Shown: positions 49,321 through 59,179, numbered from the stretch's first letter. The stretch is 64,000 nt of DNA from JAGWBD01 sp965223965 (GCA_965223965.1 CBDCXX010000002.1:62001-126000); one strand, 5' to 3'. Program-made: numbers and translations. Notes: generated from the letters alone by a model not told the origin.

Positions 49321-51540
49321 TTAGTCATGCCCCAAATCATTTTGCAGTTTCAGGTCGATCCAAGTGTACTTCAGATGGGTCATCCAGCCCTCATCGCCGC
49401 CGCCATCTTCGCCCCTGTAACCTTTCAGCCACGGCTGAACCAGCATGTATTGAGGGGTTACAGGAAGCCAGACCGTCCACATTTCCTTAACAAAGTAATC
49501 GTCCATCTGAGTCGCTAGCCTGAGCAGCTCTGCCTGATCACTTGTCGACTGTGCCTCATCGATTATGGCTTGATAAACGGGATCATTGATCCCAGTATTC
49601 AACCACGTCTGCGGCACGCCAAACCGACCAACATTAGAAACCATTGGGTTAAAGTTCTTGTGACGGCAGCCGCAACTGGTCATTCCACCGTACTCCGCGT
49701 TAGTCCTTCTCTCTGACATCTCGGAGTCTTCCGCAACCTGCGTGATAGTAACCTTAACGCCGACCTTCTCCCAATAGCTTGCGACTATCAATGAAAGGTC
49801 AATGTCATGTCCCCAGGGAGGGAATACGTCCCAGTTCGTCTCAAACCTTATTCCGTCACCGTCACGAGGATACCCGGCTGCGTCAAGAAGCCTCTCTGCC
49901 TCCGTAGGGTCATATTCGAAGAGTTGCTTGACGTCGTCTGGCAATTGCTCGAAGGGAGTGTAGTAGCCGATTGCTGGCGACGGAGCAAAGCCCCAAGGGG
50001 TGGGGTCCGCATCGCCGTTATAGTAGGACTCGATTATTTCAGGGACGTTGATGGCCTTCTGCATAGCCCAGCGCACATTCCTGTCGTTAAACGGCGCATC
50101 TCCTATATAAAAGGCGGGATCAGACTTGGAGGTGCCGGTTATCTTCACCACTGCCAGTTCAGGATTGGTCTTTCTAAGGCTATTCACCTGGTCGAGGTTT
50201 AGGTGCTGTCCGCCCTGCATTACCGTCTTGCCTGTGCGCAATGCTGCCACTCTCGCGGCAGCGTCCGGTATTACGTGGATCTTGATCTCGTCAGCGTAAG
50301 GCAACTGGTTTTCCAGGTCCGGAAAGACAGGGTCCGTCTGGAAGTAGCTGGGATTCTTAGTCAACTCAATTAGCGACAATGGCACGAAGTCCGTAATCTC
50401 ATAAGGACCTGTCCCAACGACAGTTTCCCAATTTTTCATGTCGCCGTGCTGTTCAATGACTTCCGGTGGCACAAAGGTGTTAGTCCAAGGCCCACCAATA
50501 CCGCAAAGTCGCCCAATATTCTCAAGGCTACCGACTTCTGCATTGACGACGACCGTCTGAGCGTCGACGGATTCTATAGAAGTGACGGACAGCGTGTTGA
50601 GGAGCCAGTCATGCGGGCTGGGTCCTGCTTCGGCAAATTGCTCGAGACCCAGGACTCGGTCCCAGCTGTATTTAACATCATCCGCTGTGAATAGGCGCCC
50701 GTCGAGCGGTGCTTTATCGTGCCAAAGGACATCATCGCGTAGGTTGAACGTATACTTGAGAAGGTCTGGGGAAATGTCCCAACTTGTAGCTAAGTGACCT
50801 GTGTAAAAGCCCATGTCCTTATACCCGGCGGTGAAGTCACGTTCACTACGGGGTATTGACCAGTCCATCACACAGAGGTCGTCCCAGATGTATTCGCCGT
50901 AAACGCTGATCCAGTCGCCGAACCAAGGGTCAAATATCTCTGGAGCGACGTTTGTTGCAATCGGAATAGACCCACCATACCGGGGCTTCTCGACTAATTG
51001 GCCCCAAACATCGTTCACCATCTCTGCACCGGGTGAAGGCGCGGCAGGCGCGGCGGGAGCAGGTGCTGCTGCCGGTATCCCTTTGATGGCGTCTGAAACG
51101 ATCTTCTCTACTTCAGAAGCCGAAACACCAGATTGACTCTGAGCCGATTCAGCTACTGCTTTGGCGACAATATCCTCAATGTCCGCTTTCGACGCGCCGG
51201 GTTGGGCTGCCGGCTGCGCCGCTGCCGTTACCGCCTGCCGCACCATCGCGCTGATTTCTTCGGCGCTCGCGCCCTCGGGTGCCGCAGCGGTCACTGCCGC
51301 CTCCACCATGCTCTGGATTTCCTGCGCAGATACCGGCGCAGGGACTTCGGGCTGCTCCGGTACGGACTGCTTCACAGCGTCCTGCACAAGTTTGCTCAGC
51401 TCAGCAGGATCAATAGCGGGCTGAGCAGGGGCTGGCGCGGGCGCGGCCGGTTGGCTGCCGCACGCTATTGCCGCCATTGCGAACGCGACGATTACAAATA
51501 CGAACAACGACGCTTTGACATTAAACAGTCTGCAAAACAT
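49321..51540 (-). CDS. ABC transporter substrate-binding lipoprotein with N-terminal helical repeats
   Basis: A 739-residue solute-binding protein (family 5, oligopeptide/dipeptide type). The start is ATG 51540 with AGAGG 6 bases upstream. Residues 1-27 are a lipoprotein signal ending AAIACGS. Residues about 45-165 hold five helical repeats of about 17-30 residues with the pattern AEEISAMVRQAVTAA, separated by Pro/Ala linkers, before the binding domain (from about 180, RYGGSIPIATNVAPEIFDPWF). The domain contains GPYEITDFVPLSLIELTKNPSYF and ends with a long C-terminal lobe. The helical spacer may hold the binding domain away from the membrane. Confidence 0.88.
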   Translation of the reverse strand: MFCRLFNVKASLFVFVIVAFAMAAIACGSQPAAPAPAPAQPAIDPAELSKLVQDAVKQSVPEQPEVPAPVSAQEIQSMVEAAVTAAAPEGASAEEISAMVRQAVTAAAQPAAQPGASKADIEDIVAKAVAESAQSQSGVSASEVEKIVSDAIKGIPAAAPAPAAPAAPSPGAEMVNDVWGQLVEKPRYGGSIPIATNVAPEIFDPWFGDWISVYGEYIWDDLCVMDWSIPRSERDFTAGYKDMGFYTGHLATSWDISPDLLKYTFNLRDDVLWHDKAPLDGRLFTADDVKYSWDRVLGLEQFAEAGPSPHDWLLNTLSVTSIESVDAQTVVVNAEVGSLENIGRLCGIGGPWTNTFVPPEVIEQHGDMKNWETVVGTGPYEITDFVPLSLIELTKNPSYFQTDPVFPDLENQLPYADEIKIHVIPDAAARVAALRTGKTVMQGGQHLNLDQVNSLRKTNPELAVVKITGTSKSDPAFYIGDAPFNDRNVRWAMQKAINVPEIIESYYNGDADPTPWGFAPSPAIGYYTPFEQLPDDVKQLFEYDPTEAERLLDAAGYPRDGDGIRFETNWDVFPPWGHDIDLSLIVASYWEKVGVKVTITQVAEDSEMSERRTNAEYGGMTSCGCRHKNFNPMVSNVGRFGVPQTWLNTGINDPVYQAIIDEAQSTSDQAELLRLATQMDDYFVKEMWTVWLPVTPQYMLVQPWLKGYRGEDGGGDEGWMTHLKYTWIDLKLQNDLGHD

Positions 51541-51774
51541 GCTCACCTCTTAGTGCTCGCTAGGAAGAATCTGACGAAAGCCTAATTGTGGAGTATATTG
51601 CCAAGTTGGCATGGATTAAACCACTAGATATACTTCTTATGTCAACTTCAAATAAATTTGGGCGAATGTCCTCCTGCGCGGCGTAATAGACTACAACTGC
51701 AGTTGAACGCATCGGTTCTTATAACCCAGTCCTCGTTAGCTTACCAGCCAGTTGGTCTGACCCGAGTAGCGTCA
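51541..51774. other. Intergenic gap between the binding-protein and SelA-like genes
   Basis: About 230 bp without a supportable gene. It holds the promoter of the binding-protein gene on the minus strand. No clear repeat or terminator was seen. Confidence 0.35.
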
Positions 51775-52908
51775 TCAGGCCAGCAGCACCTCGCTCAGCC
51801 GCCGTATCACAATCTCCAGCTCTTCGTCGTCCAGGTTGAGTGGATCAACAGCCAGCTCGTCCGGATCGAATATGTCGTGCAGATATATCGGCGGATCCCC
51901 CGCGATCATCGACTGATACACCTCGTTGCGCCCCGGCCCGCGCCAGTCCCTCGTGAAGCGCATCACCGCGTGCGGGATGAGATAGTTATGCTCGTCGTGC
52001 TCCAGCGAAACGCGCAGCCCGTCAACCTCCGCGAGCGCGTCAACAACCTGCTGCGCCTTGCGCCGGTACATCGCCATCTCCGCATCCTCGTCCTCGTCCA
52101 CAAAAATCTGGATGGCGCGCATCAGCCCGATAATCTCTTCTTTGGCGACTTTCATGCCGCGCCCAATGAACTGGTGCGGCGCGGCATTGGCGAATGCAGC
52201 GTCTATCAGGTCGGCGCGACCGCACAAGATGCCCGTGCCCTGCGGTCCTCGAACCGCCTTGCCTCCGCTGTATATCACCATGTCCGCGCCCTCGGCGGTG
52301 AAGCGGCGCAGATTGGAGCGTGGCGGCAGCATCGACGCCGCGTCAACGATGACCGGAACGCCGTGGCTGTGCGCTATCTCGCAGACCTCCGGGAACGGAA
52401 TGGAACGCCGTGTGATGAACGGCGAGAACAGGTACGCGACTGCCGCCGTGTTCTCGGTGAACGCCGCCTCAAGCTGCCACGGCTGGCAGCGCCTGCCGTC
52501 GCCAATTTCCACAAACTTCGCGCCGACAGAGGTGTAGCACTGGTCGTAAGGGAAACGATGGCTCTTGTGGATGATAATCTCGTTTTTCATGCCGCTGCTG
52601 TCCGGCAGCCTGTCCATCTTCGCCGGGTCCGAGCCGGCGATGACCGCGGCCGCTTGCAGTACGAGTCCGCCCGCCGCGCCGCTCGATACGAAGCCCGCCT
52701 CCGCGCCCGTCGCATCCGCAATTATGCTGCTTGCTGCGCGGTTCAGCTCGTCCAGACTCACCATCATCCCGGACGCCTTGTTCATCGCCTCCAGAATCTC
52801 GCGCCTTGTCTTGCTGCCGCCGTAAGCGGTCGTGCTGCCAGACGCCGCGATAATGCGCTTCACGCCAAGCGCGCTGTAAATGCCGTCAGGGTCGCCGCTC
52901 CATGCCAT
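51775..52908 (-). CDS. SelA-like PLP-dependent enzyme (DgaE/SelA family)
   Basis: A 377-residue PLP enzyme. The start at 52908 has GGAGGTG upstream. Family segments are AASGSTTAYGGSKTRREILEA, GAEAGFVSSGAAGGLVLQAA, PVIVDAASMLPP and the PLP lysine YSGGKAVRGPQGTG. Members include D-glucosaminate-6-phosphate ammonia-lyase and related beta-elimination enzymes as well as selenocysteine synthase; no selB/selC is near, so a catabolic ammonia-lyase-type role is likelier. It stands alone, followed by the transporter genes in the same direction. Confidence 0.85.
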   Translation of the reverse strand: MAWSGDPDGIYSALGVKRIIAASGSTTAYGGSKTRREILEAMNKASGMMVSLDELNRAASSIIADATGAEAGFVSSGAAGGLVLQAAAVIAGSDPAKMDRLPDSSGMKNEIIIHKSHRFPYDQCYTSVGAKFVEIGDGRRCQPWQLEAAFTENTAAVAYLFSPFITRRSIPFPEVCEIAHSHGVPVIVDAASMLPPRSNLRRFTAEGADMVIYSGGKAVRGPQGTGILCGRADLIDAAFANAAPHQFIGRGMKVAKEEIIGLMRAIQIFVDEDEDAEMAMYRRKAQQVVDALAEVDGLRVSLEHDEHNYLIPHAVMRFTRDWRGPGRNEVYQSMIAGDPPIYLHDIFDPDELAVDPLNLDDEELEIVIRRLSEVLLA

Positions 52909-53211
52909 ATCGCACCTCCGATTAGACATCAGTTTTCAGGGATTGGAAGTCAGTCATGTCTGTCTGTCACAGCCGAATGTGGCGATTATATCACTGAACT
53001 CCGCCTGCATACTCGACGATGTTCCCTCAACTGCGATCCGCCTGGAAACCGTCGCCCTCAACCTGACGCTTCCGGCTGACGCTTCTGGCAGCCCACGGCA
53101 AATATGATACAATGCTTATCGTTACAGAAGTAAATGCGTAGTTCTGAAAATATCATGAAATAGACTTGTTACTCATCGCATCTTGTTACTCATCGCATAA
53201 AGGTTAGACGC

Positions 53212-53412
53212 ATGACCACATCTGAAAATCGATTCATCACCTACGAAGAAGCGCGCGACATATTCGCAACCAAGGCCGACATCGCCAAGATGGAGGCTCG
53301 CCTCGCTGAGATGGAGACTCGCCTTGTAAAGTGGATGGTCGGAATGATGCTCGGCGGCATGGCCACGGCGGCTACTCTTGCTTTGGTCGTAGAGCGCATA
53401 CTTGGACGCTAG
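53212..53412 (+). CDS. Small coiled-coil protein with C-terminal membrane anchor (copy 3)
   Basis: A 66-residue protein. A heptad-type segment (TKADIAKMEARLAEMETRL, about 20-40) precedes one membrane helix (about 42-62). AAAGGT is upstream. It matches in plan the proteins at 17781-17984 and 28434-28625. Short tandem repeats of TGTTACTCATCGCA lie just before it. Function unknown. Confidence 0.65.
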   Translation: MTTSENRFITYEEARDIFATKADIAKMEARLAEMETRLVKWMVGMMLGGMATAATLALVVERILGR

Positions 53413-53438
53413 GCATGCTAATTCATTAAGTGCGCTTC

Positions 53439-55942
53439 CTACCGCTCCGTGCGTACCCACAGCCTCTCCCCGTCACTGATGAACTCAACCGTCCCGCGCT
53501 CCGCCGTCTGAAACAGCATGCCATCAGCCACATGCTCCCGCAGCCTCTCCATCACATTCGCATGCGGATGACCGTATGAATTGCCTTCACCCACTGAAAT
53601 CACCGCCGCGGCGGGGCTTACCGCGCTCAGAAAGTCCCGCGTCGAACTGCTATCGCTCCCATGATGCGGCACCTTCAATACATCGCTGTCCAGCGCCGCG
53701 CCGCTCGCCAATAGCGCCCGTTCCGCCTCGGAGAAGATGTCTCCCGTCAGAAGTATGCTGACTTCCCCATACACCAGCCGCAGAACCAGCGATGCATTGT
53801 CGGCGTCCGATTCCGTGCCGCTCAACAATTCACTCGGCGGCCACAGCGCCTCAATCCGCACGTCGCCGTCCAGCGTAATGACCTGCCCCGCGCTCGCCTC
53901 AATTACCCGCGCCCCTTTTGCCTCCTCCGCATCCACCAATCTCGCCCATGCCTCGTATGCGCCGCTTTCATACTCGATACGCCGCTCCAGCGCCGCGCCC
54001 ACATCGTATCGCTCCAACACCTGCGCCAACCCGCCTATGTGGTCGCTGTTCGGGTGTGTTGCGGCCACGATGTCGATGTGCCTGTCGTTGAACCGCATGC
54101 GCTCGCCCAGCAGCCGCGTCATCAGCAAAGGGTCGGAGCCGCCGTCAACGACCACCTGCCTGCCGCCCGGTGTCTCGATGAATATCGCATCGCCTTGACC
54201 GACATCGAAGAACATCACATGCAGGCGGTCGTCGTTCGTAAGCGCCTGCGACCACGCCAGCGACGCCGCAAATGCGGCGGGCGCTATCAGCCACATGGCG
54301 ATGCGCCCGAAACGGGACATTTTCGCAACTTGCTGAGAACTCCCAACCGCTCGTGGTGAGCTTGTCGGACTACGCCTGATGGACATGCCCCTCAAGAACC
54401 CGCGCACCGTACCTGGGAACATCACTTTCGCGCCGTAAGCCAGAATTAGTACGCCATAGAAGGCAATGACGACCGGCAGCCCAACGATGCCAATATCCAC
54501 CGAAGCGCCAGGCAGTCCTGCCAAAAGCCTGACCACTCCTGATAGGTACGCGCCCGCCCCCCATGCCACCCAGCCGAACGGCAGCGCAAGCGTTGTGCTT
54601 GCCAGCCCGACCAGCGCCGCGCCCGCGCTTCCAACTATGAGAAACGGTAGCACGGGCAGCGTCAGCACGGACGCCGGTATTCCCAGCGTGGACACTCGCT
54701 CGAAGTGAAAAGCAATCAATGGCAGCGTGGTGATGGTTGCGGCAAGAGACACGGTCAGCATATTTGCTGCTGCAATGAACGGTGTGTACAGCGTGGAACG
54801 CCACCCAATTCGGTGCTCGATGGGCACGCTGAGTCCGCGCCCGAATACATCCGAAAACGCCGCTATGCCTGCTATCGCCGCGAAACTTAGCTGAAACGAT
54901 ATGCTGTACAAGATGGATGGCGACGCGGCGACCATCAGCGCGGCAGCGACGCCAATTGGCGCAAGCGACCCGCGCTGCCTGCCGAATGCCAGCGAAGCAA
55001 GATAGACGCTGCCCATGATGCAAGCCCGCGTCGCCGATGGGGACATGCCCGCCAGCAAGCCATATACAGCCAGATGACTAGCAGCGGCGCAATCAGGTGA
55101 AGATGATGCTTCCTGCCAAGAAGCGCGGCAGACCCGGCAAGGCTGATGCCGAGCAGTATGCCCACATGCAGCCCAGATATCGCCAGCAGATGCGCTGCTC
55201 CCGTGCGCCGGAATGCCTCATTCAGGTCTTGCGGGATGTTCCGCCGCAGTCCAAGCAGCGTCGCCTGACCGAGCGCCGCCTGTGGCTCCGGCACAACGGC
55301 AGCAATGGACGCAGCAAGCCGCCGCCTGAACCCGAACAGCGAGCGATAGAACGCGCTGCCCTCGCCCTCGCGGATCAGCGTAACTCTGCGCGCATCCAGA
55401 ACCTCAACGATGCCCTGTCGCGCCAGATATGCCGCGTAGTCGAACCCGTCCAGTTCTGGCGGTTCGCTAATGCGCCCTTCAACTCGCAGTTTATCGCCAT
55501 AGCGGAAGTACGGCGCTTGCCGCTTTTGCGCTATCTCAGATGTGGCGCGCGCCGATACAAGCAACACGCCATCAGCCGGCATCCACTCGCCGCCGCCCGC
55601 GCGTATGCGCTCTAAGCCCAGTCGAAAACGCGCAAAGTCGCCCAGAGCCTCCACATCGCTCAGCACAACGCCGTCAACCTGTTGCGAACGCGGACTTGCG
55701 TACATTGGCCCGTACATTGGCATCCGCGCGTCGCCGATCAGCGCCACCCGCATGACTCCGAGTATGAAGGCGAGCGCGATCAGCGCGGGCAAGGGCGACC
55801 GCCGCATGCTTGCGAACAACAATGCGCCGAGCAGCGCCGCGAGGGCGAACAGGATTAGCGCGCTTAACGGCGCTTTGCCGCCAAACTCGGGCGCAAGAAG
55901 CGTTCCGCCCACGAACGCGATGGCAGCGACAAGTAGTTTCAT
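53439..55942 (-). pseudogene. comEC: ComEC/Rec2 competence protein, split by a frameshift
   Basis: Two overlapping frames together make one ComEC. The 5' part (54935-55942, start ATG 55942) has the N-terminal membrane helices, an OB-like domain and HLLAISGLHVGILLG of the competence domain, then breaks off after LLVIWLYMA. The 3' part (53439-55058) resumes with GLLAGMSPSATRACIMGS and continues through membrane helices to a metallo-beta-lactamase-like domain (MFFDVGQGDAIFIETPGG, ATHPNSDHIGG, LKVPHHGSDSSST). The shift lies near 55061-55072. One missing base restores the frame. DNA uptake would be lost if the shift is real; a sequencing error is possible. Confidence 0.8.
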
Positions 55943-55945
55943 GGG

Positions 55946-56366
55946 CTAGGTTCTATTGACATTTGATACACAAAGCGTTTTGGACCCGAAAAGTAGCTTA
56001 ATTCTGTCATTCCGAACGCAGCACCTTCACCCCCTGTCATTCTGAACACAGCGCCCCTTACCTGTCATTCTGAACACAGCACCTTCACCCCCTGTCATTC
56101 TGAACACAGCGCCCCTTACCTGTCATTCTGAACACAGCGCCTTCACCCCCTGTCATTCTGAACACAGCACCTTCACCCCCTGTCATTCTGAACACAGCGC
56201 CCCTTACCTGTCATTCTGAACACAGCGCCCCTTACCTGTCATTCTGAACGCAGCGCAGCGGAGTGAAGAATCTTAAATCGTCGCACACACGCCATTCACA
56301 GACTTCAGATTTCTCGCTTCGCTCGGAATGACAGGGAACAAAAGGGGAAATGTCCACACACCCTAG
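55946..56366. mobile_element. CTAG-type MITE with internal minisatellite (copy A)
   Basis: About 420 bp between CTAGGTTCTATTGACATTT and AAATGTCCACACACCCTAG. The inside has about eight copies of a 27-31 bp unit of the TCATTCTGAACACAGCGCC type, then a palindromic end AGATTTCTCGCTTCGCTCGG. It shares its last CTAG with the next element. Confidence 0.8.
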
Positions 56367-56690
56367 GTTCTGTTGACATTTGATACACAAGGCGTTTTGG
56401 ATCCGAAAAGTAGGTTTGTTCTGTCATTCTGAACACAGCGCCTCTTACCTGTCATTCTGAACACAGCGCCTCTTACCTGTCATTCTGAACACAGCGCCCC
56501 TTACCTGTCATTCTGAACGCAGCGCCCCTTACCTGTCATTCTGAACGCAGCGCCCCTTACCTGTCATTCTGAACGCAGCGCAGCGGAGTGAAGAATCTTA
56601 AATCGTCGCACACACGCCATTCACAGACTTCAGATTTCTCGCTTCGCTCGGAATGACATTGGACAAATGGGAAATGTCAACACAACCTAG
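56363..56690. mobile_element. CTAG-type MITE with internal minisatellite (copy B)
   Basis: About 328 bp between CTAGGTTCTGTTGACATTT and AAATGTCAACACAACCTAG; the ends match 18 of 19 bases as inverted repeats. The inside holds about six TCATTCTGAAC-type units and the same palindromic end as copy A. Directly joined to copy A. Confidence 0.82.
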
Positions 56691-56887
56691 AATATATCGC
56701 AGTTTCCAACAAGTTGCCGCTTACCCTGCTCACCGATGTTTCCAATCTGCCTTGAAAACCCTGAACTCCGCGACTACACGCTCCCATCCTCGCCTTCCTG
56801 TCCATCCATGTCTGTTCTCCACTCGCCCTGAACCTGTCGAAGGTCACTGACAGACTGACGAACTGAAAAACTGACCGACTTTCTCTC

Positions 56888-56915
56888 TTGACAGCCCAAA
56901 CATTTGTGCTATCAT
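56888..56915 (+). promoter_or_regulatory. Sigma-70-type promoter for a leaderless gene
   Basis: TTGACA (56888-56893), 16-base spacer, TATCAT (56910-56915). The ATG at 56925 lies about where transcription should begin, so the mRNA would have no leader. Confidence 0.6.
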
Positions 56916-56924
56916 GGCTTCACT

Positions 56925-57875
56925 ATGGTCACTCAACTGCACCAGGCTACACCAGAGCAAGACGCCCACCAGAGGCTGCGGGAGTCCGTACAGCGCATCG
57001 TCCTTGAGGAAACTCAGGGCGGCAGGCGCATCGTCCGCAGCGTCGTCTCCATCATGGAGGGCGACGCGCCCGGCAGCTCCCCTTGGCACCAGCTCGAAGC
57101 CGCTAAGCTCCTGCTGAAGCTCGGCTTCGAGGACGCCCGCGCCACGCTCGGCAGCATCCACAAGCAGAGCAGAAAAACTCCTCCCGCTTCTCAGTCCGTC
57201 ATTCCCGCGCAGGCGGGAATCCAGGGGTGGAGTGGTGCGCCAGGTGAGAGTGACTCACAGCAATCCCACATCAACCCCGAGCAGCTAAAACTCAACAAGA
57301 AGCTCGTCCGCCAGATCCGCGTGGACACCGGCGACGGCGCTTCTATGGTCAAGTTCCTCATAGATGTCGTAGAAGGCAACGAGCCTGACGCAAAGGTCAA
57401 GGACAGGATAGGAGCTGCCAAGGTATTGCTGCATCTCTGCTTCGACAACCCCGCCCAGCCCGACCCTGAGTTCATGATGCACTACGCGCCCTGCCACCCC
57501 GACTGCCTCTGCGTCTGCAAGGACCTCCCCGAAGACCACCCGGAGGTAGTCAAGGCGCACACCCCTCCCACCGACGAGCAGCGCGAGCAGTGGGCAAGGG
57601 AGGCGGAGATGACCGAGCGCGCAGCGGAATCGGCGGAGCTCAAAGCAGCACAGAAAGCCAGGGCAGACAAGGACTGGAAGCTCCAGCAGTACCACTCCCC
57701 CGACACTGTAGTCGAGAGGCGTCTCGAAAGAGAAGAACTCCGCACAAAGCGCGAACACAAGCGAGAACTTGAACAGGAGCGCGAACGAGAGCGCAAGAGA
57801 GAAATAGACCGCGAGAACAGGCAAGACCTGCAACAACAGCGCATCCGAGAACCGGAGCGCATCCGCAGCCCATAG
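56925..57875 (+). CDS. Hypothetical protein with internal duplication and an in-frame REP insertion
   Basis: A 316-residue protein, unrecognised. The start at 56925 is set by the promoter just upstream. Two similar helical segments are present: RIVLEETQGGRRIVRSVVSI...AAKLLLKLGFEDA (about 20-75) and QIRVDTGDGASMVKFLIDVV...AAKVLLHLCFDNP (about 127-180). Between them lies SVIPAQAGIQG (about 90-100), which is the translation of the REP palindrome seen elsewhere between genes. The last 110 residues are a highly charged Arg/Glu coiled coil. A nucleic-acid-binding or terminase-small-subunit-like role is possible, not supported further. Confidence 0.6.
   Translation: MVTQLHQATPEQDAHQRLRESVQRIVLEETQGGRRIVRSVVSIMEGDAPGSSPWHQLEAAKLLLKLGFEDARATLGSIHKQSRKTPPASQSVIPAQAGIQGWSGAPGESDSQQSHINPEQLKLNKKLVRQIRVDTGDGASMVKFLIDVVEGNEPDAKVKDRIGAAKVLLHLCFDNPAQPDPEFMMHYAPCHPDCLCVCKDLPEDHPEVVKAHTPPTDEQREQWAREAEMTERAAESAELKAAQKARADKDWKLQQYHSPDTVVERRLEREELRTKREHKRELEQERERERKREIDRENRQDLQQQRIREPERIRSP
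57198..57224 (+). repeat. REP palindrome inserted in frame in a coding gene
   Basis: GTCATTCCCGCGCAGGCGGGAATCCAG-type sequence (shown in parts: ATTCCCGCGC and GGCGGGAAT form the arms) identical to the REP core at 34234, 34961 and 60499. Length 27 keeps the frame open and translates to VIPAQAGIQ. Confidence 0.85.
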
Positions 57876-57890
57876 CCACTACCTTAACTC

Positions 57891-58160
57891 GTCATTCCTG
57901 CGAAGGCAGGAATCCAGAGGGGAAGGGTTGGGCGCATCTGTCCATCCATGTCGGTTAAGACCCCTTTCGTGGCAAGCCTGTCGAACCACACTCTTTCCCG
58001 AGTTTGTGTCAAACCACTCTCTTTCCTACTGTCAAACCACTCTCTTTCCTACTGTCATTCCGATCTCTTTCCCACTGTCATTCCGATCTCTTTCCCACTG
58101 TCAAACCACTCTCTTTCCTACTGTCATTCCGATCTCTTTCCCACTGTCATTCCGAACGAA
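57891..58160. repeat. REP copy followed by a 23-bp minisatellite
   Basis: A diverged REP (GTCATTCCTGCGAAGG, 57891-57917) sits just after the gene. From 58009 to 58160 a 23-bp unit is repeated about seven times in two versions, GTCAAACCACTCTCTTTCC and GTCATTCCGATCTCTTTCC, each completed by TACT or CACT. Reading frames across it are repeat artefacts. Confidence 0.8.
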
Positions 58161-58213
58161 GTGAGGAATCTAGACTCGTTGCCTATCCACAACGCACAGT
58201 TTTTAGCTTCATA

Positions 58214-59179
58214 TTAGAGCGTGTTGACATTTGATACACACAGCGTTTTAGCCTTGATAAGTAGGTTTATTCTGTCATTCTGAACGCAGTGTCCCCTTAC
58301 CTATCATTCTGAACACAGCGCCCTCTTACCTGTCATTCTGAACACAGCGCCCTCTTACCTGTCATTCTGATCGCAGCGTCCCCTTACCTGTCATTCTGAA
58401 CGCAGTGTCCCCTTACCTATCATTCTGAACACAGCGCCCCCTCTTACCTGTCATTCTGATCGCAGCGCCCCCTCTACCCGTCATTCTGAACACAGCGCCC
58501 CCTCTACCTGTCATTCTGATCGCAGCGCCTTCTTCCCTGTCATTCTGAACACAGCGCCCCCTTACCTGTCATTCTGATCGCAGCGCCCCCTCTACCCGTC
58601 ATTCTGATCGCAGCGCCTTCTTCCCTGTCATTCTGAACGCAGCGCCCCCTCTTCCCTGTCATTCTGAACGCAGTGTCCCCTTACCTGTCATTCTGAACGC
58701 AGCGCCTTCTTCCCTGTCATTCTGATCGCAGCGCCCCCTCTTACCTGTCATTCTGATCGCAGCGCCCCCTCTACCCGTCATTCTGAACACAGCGCCCCCT
58801 CTACCTGTCATTCTGATCGCAGCGCCTTCTTCCCTGTCATTCTGAACACAGTGCCCCCTCTACCCGTCATTCTGAACACAGCGCCCCCTCTACCTGTCAT
58901 TCTGATCGCAGCGCCTTCTTCCCTGTCATTCTGAACACAGCGCCCCCTTACCTGTCATTCTGATCGCAGCGCCCCCTCTACCCGTCATTCTGAACACAGC
59001 GCCCCCTCTACCTGTCATTCTGATCGCAGCGCCTTCTTCCCTGTCATTCTGAACGCAGCGCAGCGCAGTGAAGAATCTAAATTCGTTGTACGCGCGCCAT
59101 TCTCCGATTTTAGATTTCTCGCTTCACTGGAAATGACAGAAGTAACGAAAGACAACCTCAAAATGTCAACATAACCTAG
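58214..59179. mobile_element. CTAG-type MITE with a long internal minisatellite (copy C)
   Basis: About 966 bp. The left end TTAGAGCGTGTTGACATTT and right end AAATGTCAACATAACCTAG are related to copies A and B. The inside carries roughly 28 consecutive units of TCATTCTGAACACAGCGCC or TCATTCTGATCGCAGCGCC type (27-31 bp), ending with the same AGATTTCTCGCTTC palindromic tail. No coding capacity. Confidence 0.85.

Noticed and set aside
51775..52908. Selenocysteine synthase (SelA) and a selenoprotein system.
   Set aside because: No selB, selC or SECIS-like context is visible, and the sequence fits the wider SelA-like ammonia-lyase group.
53173..53460. A minus-strand frame overlapping the small coiled-coil gene.
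   Set aside because: The plus-strand gene has a ribosome site and a membrane-helix pattern; the minus frame has neither.
57928..58234. Several open frames of 70-90 codons rich in Leu, Ser and Phe.
   Set aside because: They are translations of the 23-bp minisatellite in different frames, with no start signals.
58214..59179. Possible CRISPR array because of many short repeats in a row.
   Set aside because: Units follow each other without unique spacers of constant length, unit length varies (27-31 bp), no cas genes are near, and the block is enclosed by MITE ends.
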